From: Thysanoteuthis rhombus
Taxonomy: Eukaryota > Mollusca > Cephalopoda > Oegopsida > Thysanoteuthidae
Direction of reading: 5' to 3'
DNA: 64,000 bases
NCBI GenBank assembly: GCA_963457665.1
Contig: OY735233.1
Coordinates: 28,760,637 to 28,824,636 of the forward strand
Shown here: positions 27,384-40,600 of the stretch, one piece after another
Position numbering within the stretch: position 1 is the stretch's first letter
Layout of the letters: the number at the start of each line of letters is the position of its first letter
Made by a program: the position numbers and the translations under genes
The notes under the pieces: model-generated
The model's input: only the letters and a program-made list of their open reading frames with translations
What the model was told of the DNA's origin: nothing
The model's database searches: none

Positions 27384-29755
27384 GTAAGATTAGTCTTTTA
27401 CCTTGTTTCCATGTGTCCGACGATTAAACATCTCACCACAATTTATACTGACCAGAATGATTGCATGCAATAGAAGGGTATCCGTCTTTCAAATGCCCTA
27501 GAACGATGCTTCATCACAGATATCTCTATGAAATACAAAATTGAAGAACAGTCAACAGATTTCCCATTTAACCGCGAAAAGCGTAACAGTGTTTCTGGAT
27601 ATTGGAAATAAACAAATGATAAGTAATAAACCAAATTCAATGGAAGTAATTTTTCTCTCATTGAATATTCTAAACATATCGTTATGTCTCTAAATTTCTG
27701 AGACTGACTGGTAATACGCATTACAAACATGGACCAGTACAGATTTTGCCTTTTGTCTATATTCGTTGAAATTTCATAAAATACTGACTTAAGCAGATAT
27801 CGTTCATATCAAAATAAACATGCTTAAACTTTAGTCTAACCTAATAAAAACTGTTTCACTTTCCTCTCTTTTGGACTCGAATGCATGCTCATGCGCACGC
27901 TCATATACACACACATACATATAGATAATGCATGTGCATGTTTATGCGTGTATATATGCAAATTCAAAGTATCAAAATTATTGGAAGATTTTTATTTCTA
28001 CGAATAAAAATCTCTGTTTAGTTATCTAACAATACATAAATATATAATCTGCAAGTAAGTTGTCAGAGTCTAGAACAAAGATGGTGTTTTGAACTACCAA
28101 GTCAAATCAATGGCGCCCTAGATTATAATGAGTAATTGCATATAAATGTTTGGACAGGTACTTCTAAATATTTGGGAATGCGCTGTTGTGAAAGATGTGA
28201 GAAAATTGGAATTTAAAACAATTTTAACAAAGATTCGACAACCGATAGCATTTTGGCCTTTAATGCAAATAAAAGTAAAACTGCTTCTGGTCATTCGTAA
28301 CAATTGAATATAATCATGAAACGGCATCAGTGAGTTTTATATATAATCATCATCTTAATTATTATTACAGCTATATTATAGATATCACATGTAAAGGTGG
28401 GTAAGATAATTGTATCATACCAAATTACACGCGGAGTAGATTTAGCTGCATTGAAAATCCCGCAGTACTTTTATACCTGCCGCTGCCTGCCACTTCCTGC
28501 TATTATACCTTTATGAAACATTCTGATGCATTTCGTAACACACACACAAAAAAAACCAACAAAACACTGCTGTCTTAGCTATGATGATTCACAGACAACA
28601 GTTCGAATGCTTACTTCCTTGAAAAATCAAGACGATACTAATTCTAACTTGTGATGCCAACATACACCAAAGGAAAGGCAGTGCTTCAGACTCACATCTC
28701 TGTTTTACATGGACTATCAAACGGCGGACATCTTACTTCTGTCACCCAGACTGAATAGCTCGGTTAATCAGTTGGTAGATAAGTTCTGTTTGACAACACT
28801 CACGACATAACCGAATTTCCCTCATCGACATGGCGTCTCCAATCGGTTAACTAAGATCTGCTACCGGTCCGTCAAGCTTCTTTTTCATTGGATACATCGC
28901 CAATACCAACCAACAAGCAAGCATACAGCGAATAATTTAGTTGACGTACGAAGAATGCTATCACCAAGCCTCTAGTATCATTAATTCTTTCTAAATAAAC
29001 TCTGGCATAGATATTTACTCACTGCATAAAATCATACATGGTCCGACCGAAAAAAAAACAACAAAAAAACAAAAAACAAAACAAAACAGTGGTATCTTAG
29101 ATGCTGAGTTCGTAAGCGACAGTCGTAGCAATCATCTGGAGAGTCAATCTTTCAAGTCATTGATACGATACCACTTGTATTCTCATTGGGAATTTGATTT
29201 TCAGAGAACGATCAGTTCAATGTGAAAGTATGTCTTAATTTTTTCGGACCATATTTTAATGTCTATTCGCAGGTAATTCATAACGTGAGTTTAAGTGCCA
29301 ATGACACCTCATACATTGCAACGGCCACATTATGTAGAATAGGAGACCAAGCTTATACACTCATATCTCCAGCTTACTCTGTGGATGTCATTAATTTATC
29401 TTGACTACGCCAACTTTGATCTGCCAACCAATACTCAATAGCGAAAAATCATCTGTCCAAGCTCTTCACTACCTTTTTCATACTCCAGTAACGATGTATT
29501 TATGCAATGTTCGACATACTTCTAGCGAGCTTGAATTTCATCCTCACCCAAGATACTAAACACTCCAGATGGATCTTTAATGGTAAAACTAGTGATGGAA
29601 TTCATAAAAATACTTTGAAATAAGATATTACTGCTGATTTTAGAGTCATTGGCCTCTGAGAGGCTGCCACCACGATATCTAATTTTTCAAGGAATTCAGG
29701 AATTATAATACGAAATGTGGATATCTTATATTGATGTTAATTTATTGTTGTACTC
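27384..29755 (+). other. Intron sequence, first part of intron 4
   Basis: No further exon with a sulfotransferase motif was seen. Short open frames (27443-27730 minus, 29222-29404 plus) lack recognisable features. A CA/TA run lies near 27904-27960. Confidence 0.5.
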
Positions 29756-29759
29756 TATC

Positions 29760-30240
29760 TTTCTATATATATGATTATAAATTGCGTAATATTATATAGA
29801 AACATTTATTTGAAATGATCTTCCGTCATTACACGGTAAATGTATCATTCCCAGACAACATAAACGATTAAAGAAAATGGAACTGCTGCTGGAATCGAAC
29901 CTACAACTGATAGGGTAGCTGCTTCAACGTAGTGATGCTCTTACCATTGAGCTAAACTACCACCGGTAATGCAAAGACCCAAATAACTGCCCCCACCATC
30001 ACGTTTATATCAACACGACTGTTATATGTTAAGAAATGGATGTATATGATCTGACAGAATCAATTCCTGCAGCAGACCTATATTCTATTGATTCTATGTT
30101 GTCTAAGCTAAATGATACATTAATCGCGTAACGACAAGAGATCATTTAAAATAAATGTTTTTATATAATTTAACTCAATTTATAATCATTCTGTCGGATG
30201 ATACATATCGATTTCTTAATATATATATATATATAAAAGG
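29760..30240 (-). repeat. Palindromic composite of two tRNA-like SINE arms (copy 1)
   Basis: One arm (about 29795-29990) reads on the minus strand as a tRNA-like head: A-box-like 'tagctcaatggtaagagca' and B-box-like 'ggttcgattcc'. A tail region 'aatgatacatttaccgtgta' follows it. A second arm (about 30058-30240) carries the same B-box flank and tail on the plus strand ('aattcctgcagcag', 'aatgatacattaatcgcgta') and ends in a TA run. The two arms point away from each other around a unique-looking spacer. The same arrangement, including the spacer, recurs at 46.26-46.68 kb. Confidence 0.6.
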
Positions 30241-31735
30241 GGAAAAAATTTCAACACAAACCAACCAACAAACAAATGGACTTGTAGTATCAAAAACGAA
30301 TCCCCTTTAAACAATAATAGTTAAGCAAAAAACATCATATGCCTCTTCTAAAGAAAATCCAAACGTTAAAAAAAATCTATATTTGAGTATCAATGGTAGA
30401 TTACAAATTAAGGTATAATAATCCCCCAAATTCCTTCAAACAATTAAAATGCAAAAACAGAAATACTCTATCAATAATATAATGGGACATCTTACATAAC
30501 TCGAGAATTTATTGAATCAGAGACTGAAGTCTCAGCCAAATGTCGCCACAAAGAACTAAAAGTTAAAAAAAAGAAATAAACCATATAACAAAACATAACA
30601 ATAGAAGAGATCTTGTGTTACCCCCCCCTTCTGAAAAAAAAACAACAAAAAAAAACTGTTGATTAATGACACCTATGCAATGGAATTAGACATACATAAT
30701 TACAGGCATAGATATAAGATATATTTGCCAATGAAATCGGAAAAATCTATATCTAACCCAATTAATTAAACTCTTATTTCACTCGAAAAAGCCTCCCACT
30801 AAAAATCATTTTATTGAAAAATTGAATAAAACATTAGTACCCATATCTTATGTAGATTACTCGTACTTAAGATTTTATCTGCAACTACATAGTACCATGA
30901 TACGAAATGAAAAAGTATTACGAAATTAAAAAATGAAACAATCAATCAGTTATAAGATTAACTGGTAGATGTGTATTAACCTAAGAGTCTGTAAAGTTGA
31001 TTTAGTTGATATCCAAATCATTTATAATATATTTCTATAATAATTTGAAAAAATGTGAAATTTGCTTTGGAGGAAAAATTCAGAACTATAGATTTAAAAA
31101 ATAATTAGGATTTATTGATTCACAGGAATGAGTCTTGGCTAAATGTCACCATGATATAAAACTGGAAACTAATTCGAAAATTAAAATATGACTGAGAGAT
31201 AAGCAATAATTGAAAAATTGGAATGATGAATTACATTGTAGTCAACGAATCATCATAATTTTATTATGATTCTTTAAAAATTTGTAAATTTTACTTGGAA
31301 GGAAAATTCCGAACTATAACGTCAAAAATAATCAAGCTTTTTTGAATCAGAGGAATAAATACCTAAGTATCAACACAAGGAAATTTATAAATAAAACTCA
31401 TGATGGAAAAATAACTTCTGAATATATGAATAAAACATAAAATGACTTTGTTTACCAGCCCCCCCCCCACATAAATCACTATAGGTATAGATATAAAATG
31501 TATTAGTCAATTAAATGATCCACTTTATTTGATGAAAACTAGATTGATACCAATAATAATGCTTCTCGCAATGGACTCTAACCATCACAGTATAAAAAAT
31601 TACTGGAAGATAAATAATAACATAAAAATTTGATGAAGTAAATTGAATTGTCACCCAAACTATATATCAGTTTTATGATATGAAATACATGTAATGATAA
31701 CATTAATACGATAGATCGCATAAAAAGGATAAGGA
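30241..31735. repeat. Degenerate repeats in intron 4
   Basis: Several related blocks recur: 'attgaatcagag' type starts at about 30509, 31112 and 31342, 'aaattc(a/c)gaactata' at about 31077 and 31307, and 'ggtatagatata' at about 30707 and 31485. The last two tail blocks carry C-runs. Identity is low and I cannot define a single unit. Confidence 0.35.
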
Positions 31736-31739
31736 GAGA

Positions 31740-32390
31740 TCGCGAAAGGTGGGAGCTATGTTGTCACTGATAGTACAGACGTCGAGGTCGAAGTGGAGGT
31801 GTCTGAACAACTTTTGAATCCATATGGCTTGGAGCGTACCAAGGAGTAATTATGGAGACCGGGTACAGTGTGTGCGCCAAACTGTCAAGTTGCATGTATG
31901 ACTTGGGGGCTATCATTTGACGCTGGCAGACACTCGACGGACAGACGGAGAACACGGAGTTTTATCCATGCGCGTTTCCCGAAGTAAAGAAAATTAGGAG
32001 AGATCGTTGTGACAATTGGATAGTGAAAAGCATTGCCATTTAATTCACGAGAAAAGATATATTCCGTAATGTTATATATGTTTGGAGTATGTGGCGAGGA
32101 CACAGTTTAGTAGCTATGTAGCTGGGCGTATGTGAGTGTGTTTATTTGCATCCCAACGACTACATATATGACACGAAGTCGAATTAAGTTGGGGTCCCAG
32201 ACGTTCGAAAACGTGCGAGCACAGGATTCAATGAACCTGAGTCCTCGCATATGATTTTACAAGGACGTCGGAACAAGCTGGACTATGTCTACAGGACATG
32301 ACCATTGGAAAGAAGTGCTGTTTTCGATATCTAACTGAATGGAGGGTTTCGTATTTAGTTTAGTAAAAGTTTAAGGGGTGCTACAGTTGG
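31740..32390. other. GC-richer segment in intron 4, possible LTR-like remnant
   Basis: The base composition is clearly higher in GC than its surroundings. It ends in 'gggtgctaca' at about 32387, followed by 'gttggtattaagg', which could be the end of a long terminal repeat and a primer-binding site. No matching second LTR or coding region was found, so this is weak. Confidence 0.2.
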
Positions 32391-34912
32391 TATTAAGGGG
32401 GGAGACGAACATACCAAAATAATTTGGCACAGCTGAAACAATTTTAAAACGACAAAACGATGAAACAGAATTATCAATTTTTGAAGTTTTAGAATTATTG
32501 TATACTCCAAGACCATTATATTTCAAATTCTTTAAATTTTCCGACAGACTAATATTTGATTAAAAAACAAGCGAACGAAAAAAAACAAACAAACAAAAAA
32601 TACAATAGGATGTAATCAGGTTACAACTTTCAATCTTTTTAGAAAGTGATACGATCAGGAATGAAAGAGGAAATGAGAATAGATTAGAAAAGTAAAATAA
32701 GATAAAAATCTCATTTCACCAGATGAATGAGTTCACAATAATTATGAGTAAATCATCTTTTCAAAGTTTATATTGAATTTGCAAACACATAGACAATAAA
32801 TTAGAAGAGATTATTAGAGATGTCAAGGGAGCAGTGTTTCCCAGCTGTTTTATGGCCATCGCCACCTTTTACTTGTTTTAAAGTAAATGAAATAAAATAG
32901 AATTGACACTAGTTCCAGAAAATACAATTTAAGTAAACATATCAGCCTACGTATCCAAGTGTAGTACTGGATAGCACCAAAAAATATTCAAGGGAATTTA
33001 TATCATATAGCTTTATTATTACATGAGCGAAGAAAATTAATAAACTGTTTCTCAAGAAAAAATAGCTGTAACAATAAACATTGATTGATCATTTATTGAT
33101 TTATATATGAAAATCAAAATTAAAAGTTTTTAGCTGTGAAAATGAAGAAGTGGAGTTATTTTTGAGTTTGAGATATAAGACATTATTGAACATGTTTTCT
33201 TTTACAAAATTTTTGTTACATCATTTCAAAGGATAGTATTCATATTTGATGCCTTATCATCTAGATCTTTTGTTGTTTAAAAGTGGTAAAAGCAAATTTA
33301 CTCATTACTCATCTTGAGGAACATTTTCCTTGGTGATATTTTCCTAGAATCAATATTTCTTAGAGATAGTAGATTACATTAAAAATACATTGATCTTGGT
33401 TTTCATTGCTATAAGCACTAATTTGTATTTACAAATACTATGATCACTCATTTGAAATAATTAAAGAAAGCACGATGTTTCCCTTTTAGACATCGCATGT
33501 AGTAGGCGTTACAGAACACTACCCAAACAGCAATCCCTCGTAACAAACATTATTAAAATTTACCACTGCTTTTGTCTGAAATTTGAGATGAAAATTCAAT
33601 GACCCTCGTCTGCATTTTCCACAACAATATCGAACTGGCGCAGCAGCTGTGTCATGAAGAAACAATCTCCTTCGAAGAGACAAATTACGTACAACAGACC
33701 AGTTGCATAAGTGAGGCCGCCAAATTTGATGTTCGATATCACTGATGGGCCGATCGACAAGTGGAAAAAAGAAAGGTTTTTGAAAATTCATTGAATTTCT
33801 GACTTGTAATACACAAACAAAAGAAACTTTTCTCCTTATACAAATAATTCTTTTGTGATATAAAAATATCACTATTGAAAAAATAGTCTGTTTATCTTCT
33901 GAATACGCCCATTTTTTATAAATCAAATGTCTCAACAGGTGAAACAAGTTACTAAACGCATTTGAAAAAATACACATACTATGAAAAATACATAATGAAC
34001 AAATTATCTCAAGTTTTTGTGAACATTTTATGCTATTATCTCATCAAAACCTGTTGATGTCACATCTGACACACTAACGCACTCGTTAACGTCGTGGTTA
34101 ATTTTCTGAAAACTACGACTTTAATCGAAACAACGTTTAGTGAAATCGATTTTATCACAGATACAATCATCTAAATGGGTTATTCAATTTATTGTAGAGT
34201 TGAAAATTTTGCAACTAACTTATTTCAAATAAGAAAAACCACTTTAATCACAATTTAACCAACAATATTTTCTATTAATGTTGATTCGTATATCCCCGCT
34301 CAACAAAGCCTAAACGAAAGGACGTTGAATGAAACGACGTTGATACGCTTATACCTTGGTGTACTTGCACAATCTTAAGACATCGTGATTTTTTTTATGA
34401 ACTCACTGCAAAGGCAGAGGCACTTTAAAAAAAAAAGATAAGTTCAATCGGTTGATTATTACAATTTAGCCTCTCACATGATAATTATCTTTGCAGTAAT
34501 CTTGTTTTCACTATTTTTCATAAACATGCATTAAAACAATATCAACCTACGCGAATCAGGCGAGTTAATCGACGCATCCCGAAGTTAAAAGCAAAGGCGC
34601 GCGCACACAAACATTTATTGCCCTGTCTGACTATGAGGGTAAATTTAGTTGCTACTCCCTATGCAGGTAAGACAGTGATGACATATTTCCTCACTTACCT
34701 ACTCTCAGTCATCTCGACACATCGACCATTATTGCATGCCTATGGCGATGGGACAGAGCAAAGGGAACAGTGAATTTATGCATTTCCCTAGTCTATTATT
34801 GCAAAGTAGTTTATTACATATAGCGCTAAAAGATCTGCTGTTGCTTTAAAATGTGAAGAAAATGCAAAGCGAATATTTCTAAATATAGTGGCTTGTACCC
34901 TTGAGTATAAAA
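32391..34912. other. Intron 4 sequence, unassigned
   Basis: AT-rich. The only sizeable open frame is on the minus strand at 33519-33977 (152 codons), Cys- and Arg-rich at its C-terminus, with no family I recognise. Confidence 0.4.
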
Positions 34913-34953
34913 TCCGTATTATCAGAAAATAACACACACACACTCACACACAT

Positions 34954-35030
<77 letters not shown>

Positions 35031-35099
35031 TATGCATATATATATATATATATATATATATTCATATGCATATATATATACATATATATATGTTTATAC

Positions 35100-35146
<47 letters not shown>

Positions 35147-35224
35147 CGATGCACACTGATCGCTCTGCAGCTTTTAAAAACACAACAATATCCGTATTAT
35201 CAGGAAATAACACACACACATACA

Positions 35225-35308
<84 letters not shown>

Positions 35309-35405
35309 TATACATATATTCATATATATATATTCATATATATATATATATAGAGAGAGAGAGACGATGCGCACAGATCGCGCTGCGGCTTTTAAAAAGA
35401 CAGCC
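34913..35405. repeat. Tandem duplication of a CA-TA-GA microsatellite cassette
   Basis: Two units (34913-35190 and 35191-35405) share the order 'tccgtattatca', CA run, TA run, GA run, 'gagacgatgc', a 'gatcgc(t/g)ctgc(a/g)gc' block and 'ttttaaaaa'. The second unit is shorter because of its TA/CA lengths. The array ends only 59 bp before the exon 5A splice junction. Confidence 0.85.
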
Positions 35406-35464
35406 TAAAATCATTATTTGCAGCCATTAACAAATCACTTTTTTATATTTTTGGTTTATGCAAG

Positions 35465-36302
35465 AATGGGTGGTTCCAAAGTCGAAGATGCCAAAACTAG
35501 GATGAAAATCATGGAAGATTTGTTCACGTGTCAATTCCACTCCACCTACAAGAACATTTTTTTTGATCGCTCTCGTAGCAGCGATGATCGTTTCCGCCCG
35601 TTTTATGATTGTGTTGGTAATGATCTTCATAAAGTTGACGGATGCCTGCATCTAATCCAGGATCTCTGCGATCGGAGCCTTGTCCGCATTGCTAAAGTTA
35701 TCCGAATGAAAGCAGACGACGTTCCTAAAATGCTGGAAAAATTTCCTAATCTGAAGGTGATTCATTTACTAAGGGATCCCAGAGCTGTCCTCAGTTCGTT
35801 GCTGCAGATGCGCCAGTTTAGAGATATCAAGAACAAGGCCCAAGGCGTCTGCAACTACATGAAGGATAATGTTATCCATTTTGAAAAGATTTTCAAATTG
35901 TACCCCAAACAGACTACGACAATGTTTTATGAGAGTCTAGCTAAGAATCCTATCAATATGACGAAGAAACTGTACGATTTTATTGGAGTGATAGCAACAC
36001 ACACAGTGATCGCCTGGGTAAAAACAAATATGCTCGGGAAACAGTTAGATACTGGAACATACTCGGTCAAAGACAGAAATTCGCTAGCTGTAAGTAATAA
36101 GTGGAGAAAGCAGATGAAATTTGAAGATATCAACACTATCGATTCCGTCTGCAAAGATTTCTACGTTCAAACTGGTTATGAAGAAGTTAGGAATCGTGAA
36201 AACCTGAAAGATTCTCAAATCCTTCATTTCCTGAAAGATTCCAGATCAATTGTTTCTGATTTAGAGCTCCGAAAAGATACATCGCTAAATGAAAACGACT
36301 GA
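35465..36302 (+). CDS. Sulfotransferase terminal exon 5A (3'-PSB and C-terminal half)
   Basis: Spliced to exon 4 this gives Arg157 and then residues 158-435 to a TGA at 36300. It contains LKVIHLLRDPRAVLSS with the 3'-phosphate-binding RDPR at residues 260-263 (35772-35783), then the typical late helices (YESLAKNPINMTKKLYDFIG) and a KWRKQM plus VCKDFY ending. Cysteines sit at the positions seen in exon 5B (FTCQF, YDCVG, VCNYM, VCKDF), so disulfides of the family are probably kept. The acceptor is 'tttatgcaag' (ending 35464), modest because the pyrimidine tract is interrupted. Total length of 435 residues is normal for CHST1-7 enzymes. Exon 5B is an alternative; retention of 5A would truncate any transcript reading on to 5B. 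Which sugar is sulfated cannot be told. Confidence 0.88.
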
Positions 36303-36320
36303 CTGAAGTAGTTGTTAATT

Positions 36321-36336
36321 AATAAAAATAAATAAA
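36321..36336 (+). terminator. Cluster of polyadenylation signals after exon 5A
   Basis: Three overlapping AATAAA hexamers begin 19 bases after the stop codon. This supports 36302 as a real transcript end, with a very short 3' untranslated region if used. Confidence 0.6.
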
Positions 36337-36382
36337 AAAATCTTTTCTTTTTATTTACCCAGCATCACTGCCACCATCATCG

Positions 36383-36431
<49 letters not shown>
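36383..36431. repeat. (CTA)n microsatellite
   Basis: About sixteen CTA units just downstream of the exon 5A polyadenylation signals. Confidence 0.9.
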
Positions 36432-37368
36432 ATGGACAAGTGCAGATACCTGCAAGAATCTTAGAAAAAGCTACTGTAGTGGTGGTATTAGTGATTCTGA
36501 ATGGTCACCCTTTTTTAGTTCGATGTCACACACTGATCATCATTATCTTTTGCGAAAATTGAATTATGATTGTCCGAAAAAAATGAACATGAGATAAAAA
36601 AAAGCAGCGACAATTGAGCGTGTATAAATGTATGAAATACTAATGGGCGTAAGTACAATAGAGCGTAAGACAATTGGAAAATATGTAAATATTCAGGGTC
36701 ACCGTACTATCACTACTGAAGCCTTTTCTGAGATTTTGCACGCATTTGCACCTAACCAGGTATCGACTTTCATTCTGATGGTATCACTCTAACTGAATTT
36801 CGATTCTAATCTAAGAGTAAGAATAGCATTGTAAATCCTCTTATGCCTCCAAGTCGAAGTATTATGCAGTTTTGAGAATGCTGACAAAAAATGTGTCAGT
36901 TGTCCATATCCCCTAAGGATATTCTTGACTGAATCGAAAGTAATCTACGCATTCCAAACTCAAGCGTCTGAAGTCAGTCCTACTTATTCTTAAAAATTGG
37001 TGAAAGATATTGACGGAGGGAATTTTAGCCGATCGTTCGACATGACATGGCGGATCAGCCATGTCCACTGAAAAAAAAGTTGCTACTTGTATAATGGTGG
37101 CATGGTTCAAATTCAATGATGCTGAATTGAAATCAGATTAAAATCTTTTGTTAGGCAAAATTGTGATTTTTTGCTTTAAAATATCGTTAATCATACAACA
37201 CATAATCTCCACGAATTTAATTTAATATTAGGTGTAATACAATGTAATGTCATTTTTATCTTAGCAGCAGATCAACTTCTTTTATGGAGAAACGTCTATA
37301 GTTGAACGTCTAAATGTTGAAAAAGTTTTTTTTAATGCGTTTCATGTTTAAAGGTGTAAAGCTTTCTA

Positions 37369-37370
<2 letters not shown>

Positions 37371-37440
<70 letters not shown>

Positions 37441-37449
37441 GCATATATG

Positions 37450-37525
<76 letters not shown>

Positions 37526-37550
37526 TAGATAGATAGATAGATAGATAGAT
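37371..37550. repeat. TA / CA / TA / GA / GATA compound microsatellite
   Basis: Runs follow each other in that order, the same TA-to-GA order as at 34.9-35.4 and 46.6 kb. Confidence 0.9.
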
Positions 37551-37574
37551 TGTCCATATCTAAACAACTTACAC

Positions 37575-37682
37575 ATTTGTCAGAAAATACTGCCTCCACG
37601 ACACCGATGATGGGGAATTGTGGAGAATCCTGGGGAAGGTCTATGTCCAACGATGGTCGATAAAAGACTGATGATGATGATG
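37575..37682 (+). mobile_element. RTE-like LINE, extreme 3' tail
   Basis: It carries the terminal coding ([19 protein letters not shown] equivalent, 37613-37668) and a (TGA)n tail at 37669-37682. Only about 100 bp of the element are present. Confidence 0.65.
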
Positions 37683-40600
37683 AACACATTAGTATAGTAC
37701 TTTTTCCAGTGAGAGATTGCTGCTTTTCTTCTAACATTCATAAATATCGTTAGAACGTTAAAACTGTTACCTCAATACCATCATCATTTTCAGCAATACG
37801 AGCAGATTTATCATCTTTTTCTCAATAAGCGATAGGCTAATTGGCTGGTTTTGCTGATTTAGGTCCTTGGTTAAAACACCAAACCTTCCAATCTATATAA
37901 TCAATATGTTTAGCCTTGCCTCTACACTTTATTCATCTTTTCTCTCAGTATGATACTTTTAGTTGCTTTGTCCTTACTTTCTTCAGGCTTATGCTTCAGT
38001 GTCTTGGTGAATACAATGGAAACTTCAAATGTAAGATTAGTAGTCACTGTACTTAAAAGCAACTTATACTGAATGTGAGGGAAAATCAATAGTAAATAAA
38101 CTTTCTTAGCAGACTTATTTATACAAAAAACAGATTTCTTGGTTCCTACATACCATACTAGGCGAACTAATTTACGTATCTGGATTATAAAAATGAATGT
38201 TCATTCTTATTAGCGGAGAGAACTTGAAACCACGAGTACGCGCCAGGCAGAGAGAAAAGGAAAGAGATCATGTTGGGCTGAAAAAATTCCCGAAGAGAAA
38301 AAGCCCAATCTAAAAACCAAAGCTAATGTATTGTTTTAGAAAAAAATCGAAACAATCTGTATTCTCTAAAATAGAGTGCATCAGTTTGCATAAATGTTAT
38401 CCGGTTGTAAATTTTTTTTGAGTAAAATTCGCCTCAGTAACAGTTGGGAATTCAATCCACAAACTTGCAGTTGGTACTGAAGTTGTGAGGTGGATGAACC
38501 CGCAGACGAAGTCAGGATAGCTGAGTCATTTACAAGTATATCTTCATCAGATTGAGAGGCAAAATGTATAATCACGCCAAGTGTCTGAGAAAGTTTTTAA
38601 CGTACAAAGAGCCCTGGTTTGTTTGGTCATTTGACACATTGAATTGAACTAAATGTTGAAGAATTGGAAGAATTCAGTTGATTATTTCCCACTTTTATGG
38701 ACTAAACGCACCGAGTTTGTTCTTCACAACTGTTAAAGTTCTGTTTTCCAACCTTTATTGTTTTCTCTTTATAATATAAAATTGAATGAAAACTTATACT
38801 GACATCAGTCTTGTTTCATACTCATTTCTCTTTATTTCTTCTCATCTATATTAGTTGGCTTCGTCAAACATATGTTTAAAATACGATATGCTCTAGAATT
38901 ATCTTATATATGTAGAATTAGACCAAATCTCGAATAATTGAATTGACAACCAAGTTCATGTATAAGTAAATCATAACACTGGGAAACAGATTTATATAAG
39001 AATAAAATACTCTAAGAGAAGAAACATATCACGAAGAGATGATGCTTTAATTACATACTGATAAGAAAAATGCGTACAATATCTCCAGCTAATTTATAAT
39101 TTGATTTAATCCGAAAGCAAAGTAACTCCACGATGTAAAACAGAAAAAATAACGAGCAATGATCAACCACTAAAAAAAAAAAGAAAAAAAGATATATAAA
39201 TAGAATAAAAGGAAGATCAGACAACCTAGAAAAATAGACCCCCCCCAAACGCCATGAAATAATCTAAAATAAATTGCCTGAAGAAGTTCAAAAAGAGCAG
39301 AAACGCAAACATTTCTGTATAGCGAATCGTTTACTTCATCATATATATATATATATGTTCCAGGTTCAATTCCTGATATGAGCGAAGAGTATAGAAAATA
39401 CTTCATTAGGACAAATCTCCCCAAGTACTCAGTAGCTAATTGAATACACTCTAAGCGGTGTGATTGGGATGGAACAAAACAAAACAAAAAAAAACTAACA
39501 AGAAAAACACGCAACGTATTATACTCTCAACTTCACCTTTTGATAATTCTTAAACACTCTCATATTTAGTTTTACGTGTGATAACATTTTAATTTTTTCC
39601 TTTCATTTAATCTGGATGCTACTTTATATGAAATCACCATAATAATGATCTTGATCAGGATAATTACTGATAATGACAGCAGCGATAATGAGTCTAGAGG
39701 GTATTGGTATTCCTTGGCAGCCAGCGCTCCCCATTACCGATTACCAGAGTAAATAACAATCAGAAACTATGATAAAAATAAGTGAAATACTCATGAAAAA
39801 GTATAAATTTGAATCTTAAGTGGAAAGGGAAGCTAGTCTCGGAAACAATAACAAATGTTCGATACTTAGTTGGTTCTCCCAAACTGTGGCCTCGAACCAG
39901 TATAGATTTTAACTTATATGTAAATTCAATCAATGCAGAAGGAGAATTGCAAAGAATCATCTATTCAAAGTGGTTGGATGCAAGGCATAACGAGCATTGC
40001 AAAATAAAAGGAATAAATTGAATTGAATGAAAATAAGAGGTGACATCAAAAACATTTATTGAAATCCAAGAACTGAGTATATAACGAATACAAAACTATT
40101 GCTCGGATTTAAGAATCGATAATTCCTAAAACTTCCTCTCTTCCTTATTTCTTTCGAATGATTCATTGTTTTTATAACTGCTTTAAATAAGGTGTATTCC
40201 TGCTAAATCACATCATTTCTTTTCTTTATCAAACTTGTCAAATTGCTTTTACTGCTATTGTTTTAACTAGTAAATTTACCTGTGTAATTCAAGTGTTTTA
40301 TTACCATAAAGCAGTTGTCGAAATAAGGACAAAATCGTGATTTATTTCATTTGCTATTTTATCATTGCTTTAGATAAACAAAAAACAATAGTAAGAAGAT
40401 GGAGAAAAACTATTAAAATAATAGTGAAAATGTCTCGCCTAAAGATTTAAAAAATATTCGTATCACTGTCATGCTAAAAAGGTAAGCCCATTCATAATTC
40501 TTGAAGTGTTTTCTATATCAAATGCGCAACAGTTCAATTATAACAAACCCCACTTTTCGCTTCTCATGACTTCATTATCATCTTGCACATCGATCTTTTT

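Noticed and set aside
29881-29985. A functional tRNA gene
   Set aside because: A-box and B-box like motifs exist, but no clean cloverleaf was found and the sequence continues into a repeated SINE-like body that recurs at 46 kb.
34901-35430. Open frames in the dinucleotide arrays before exon 5A
   Set aside because: Low-complexity translation of CA/TA/GA runs.
35418-35464. Start of exon 5A at the upstream end of its open frame
   Set aside because: The open frame extends upstream only by chance. The AG at 35463-35464 gives the phase required by exon 4 and the family homology begins after it.
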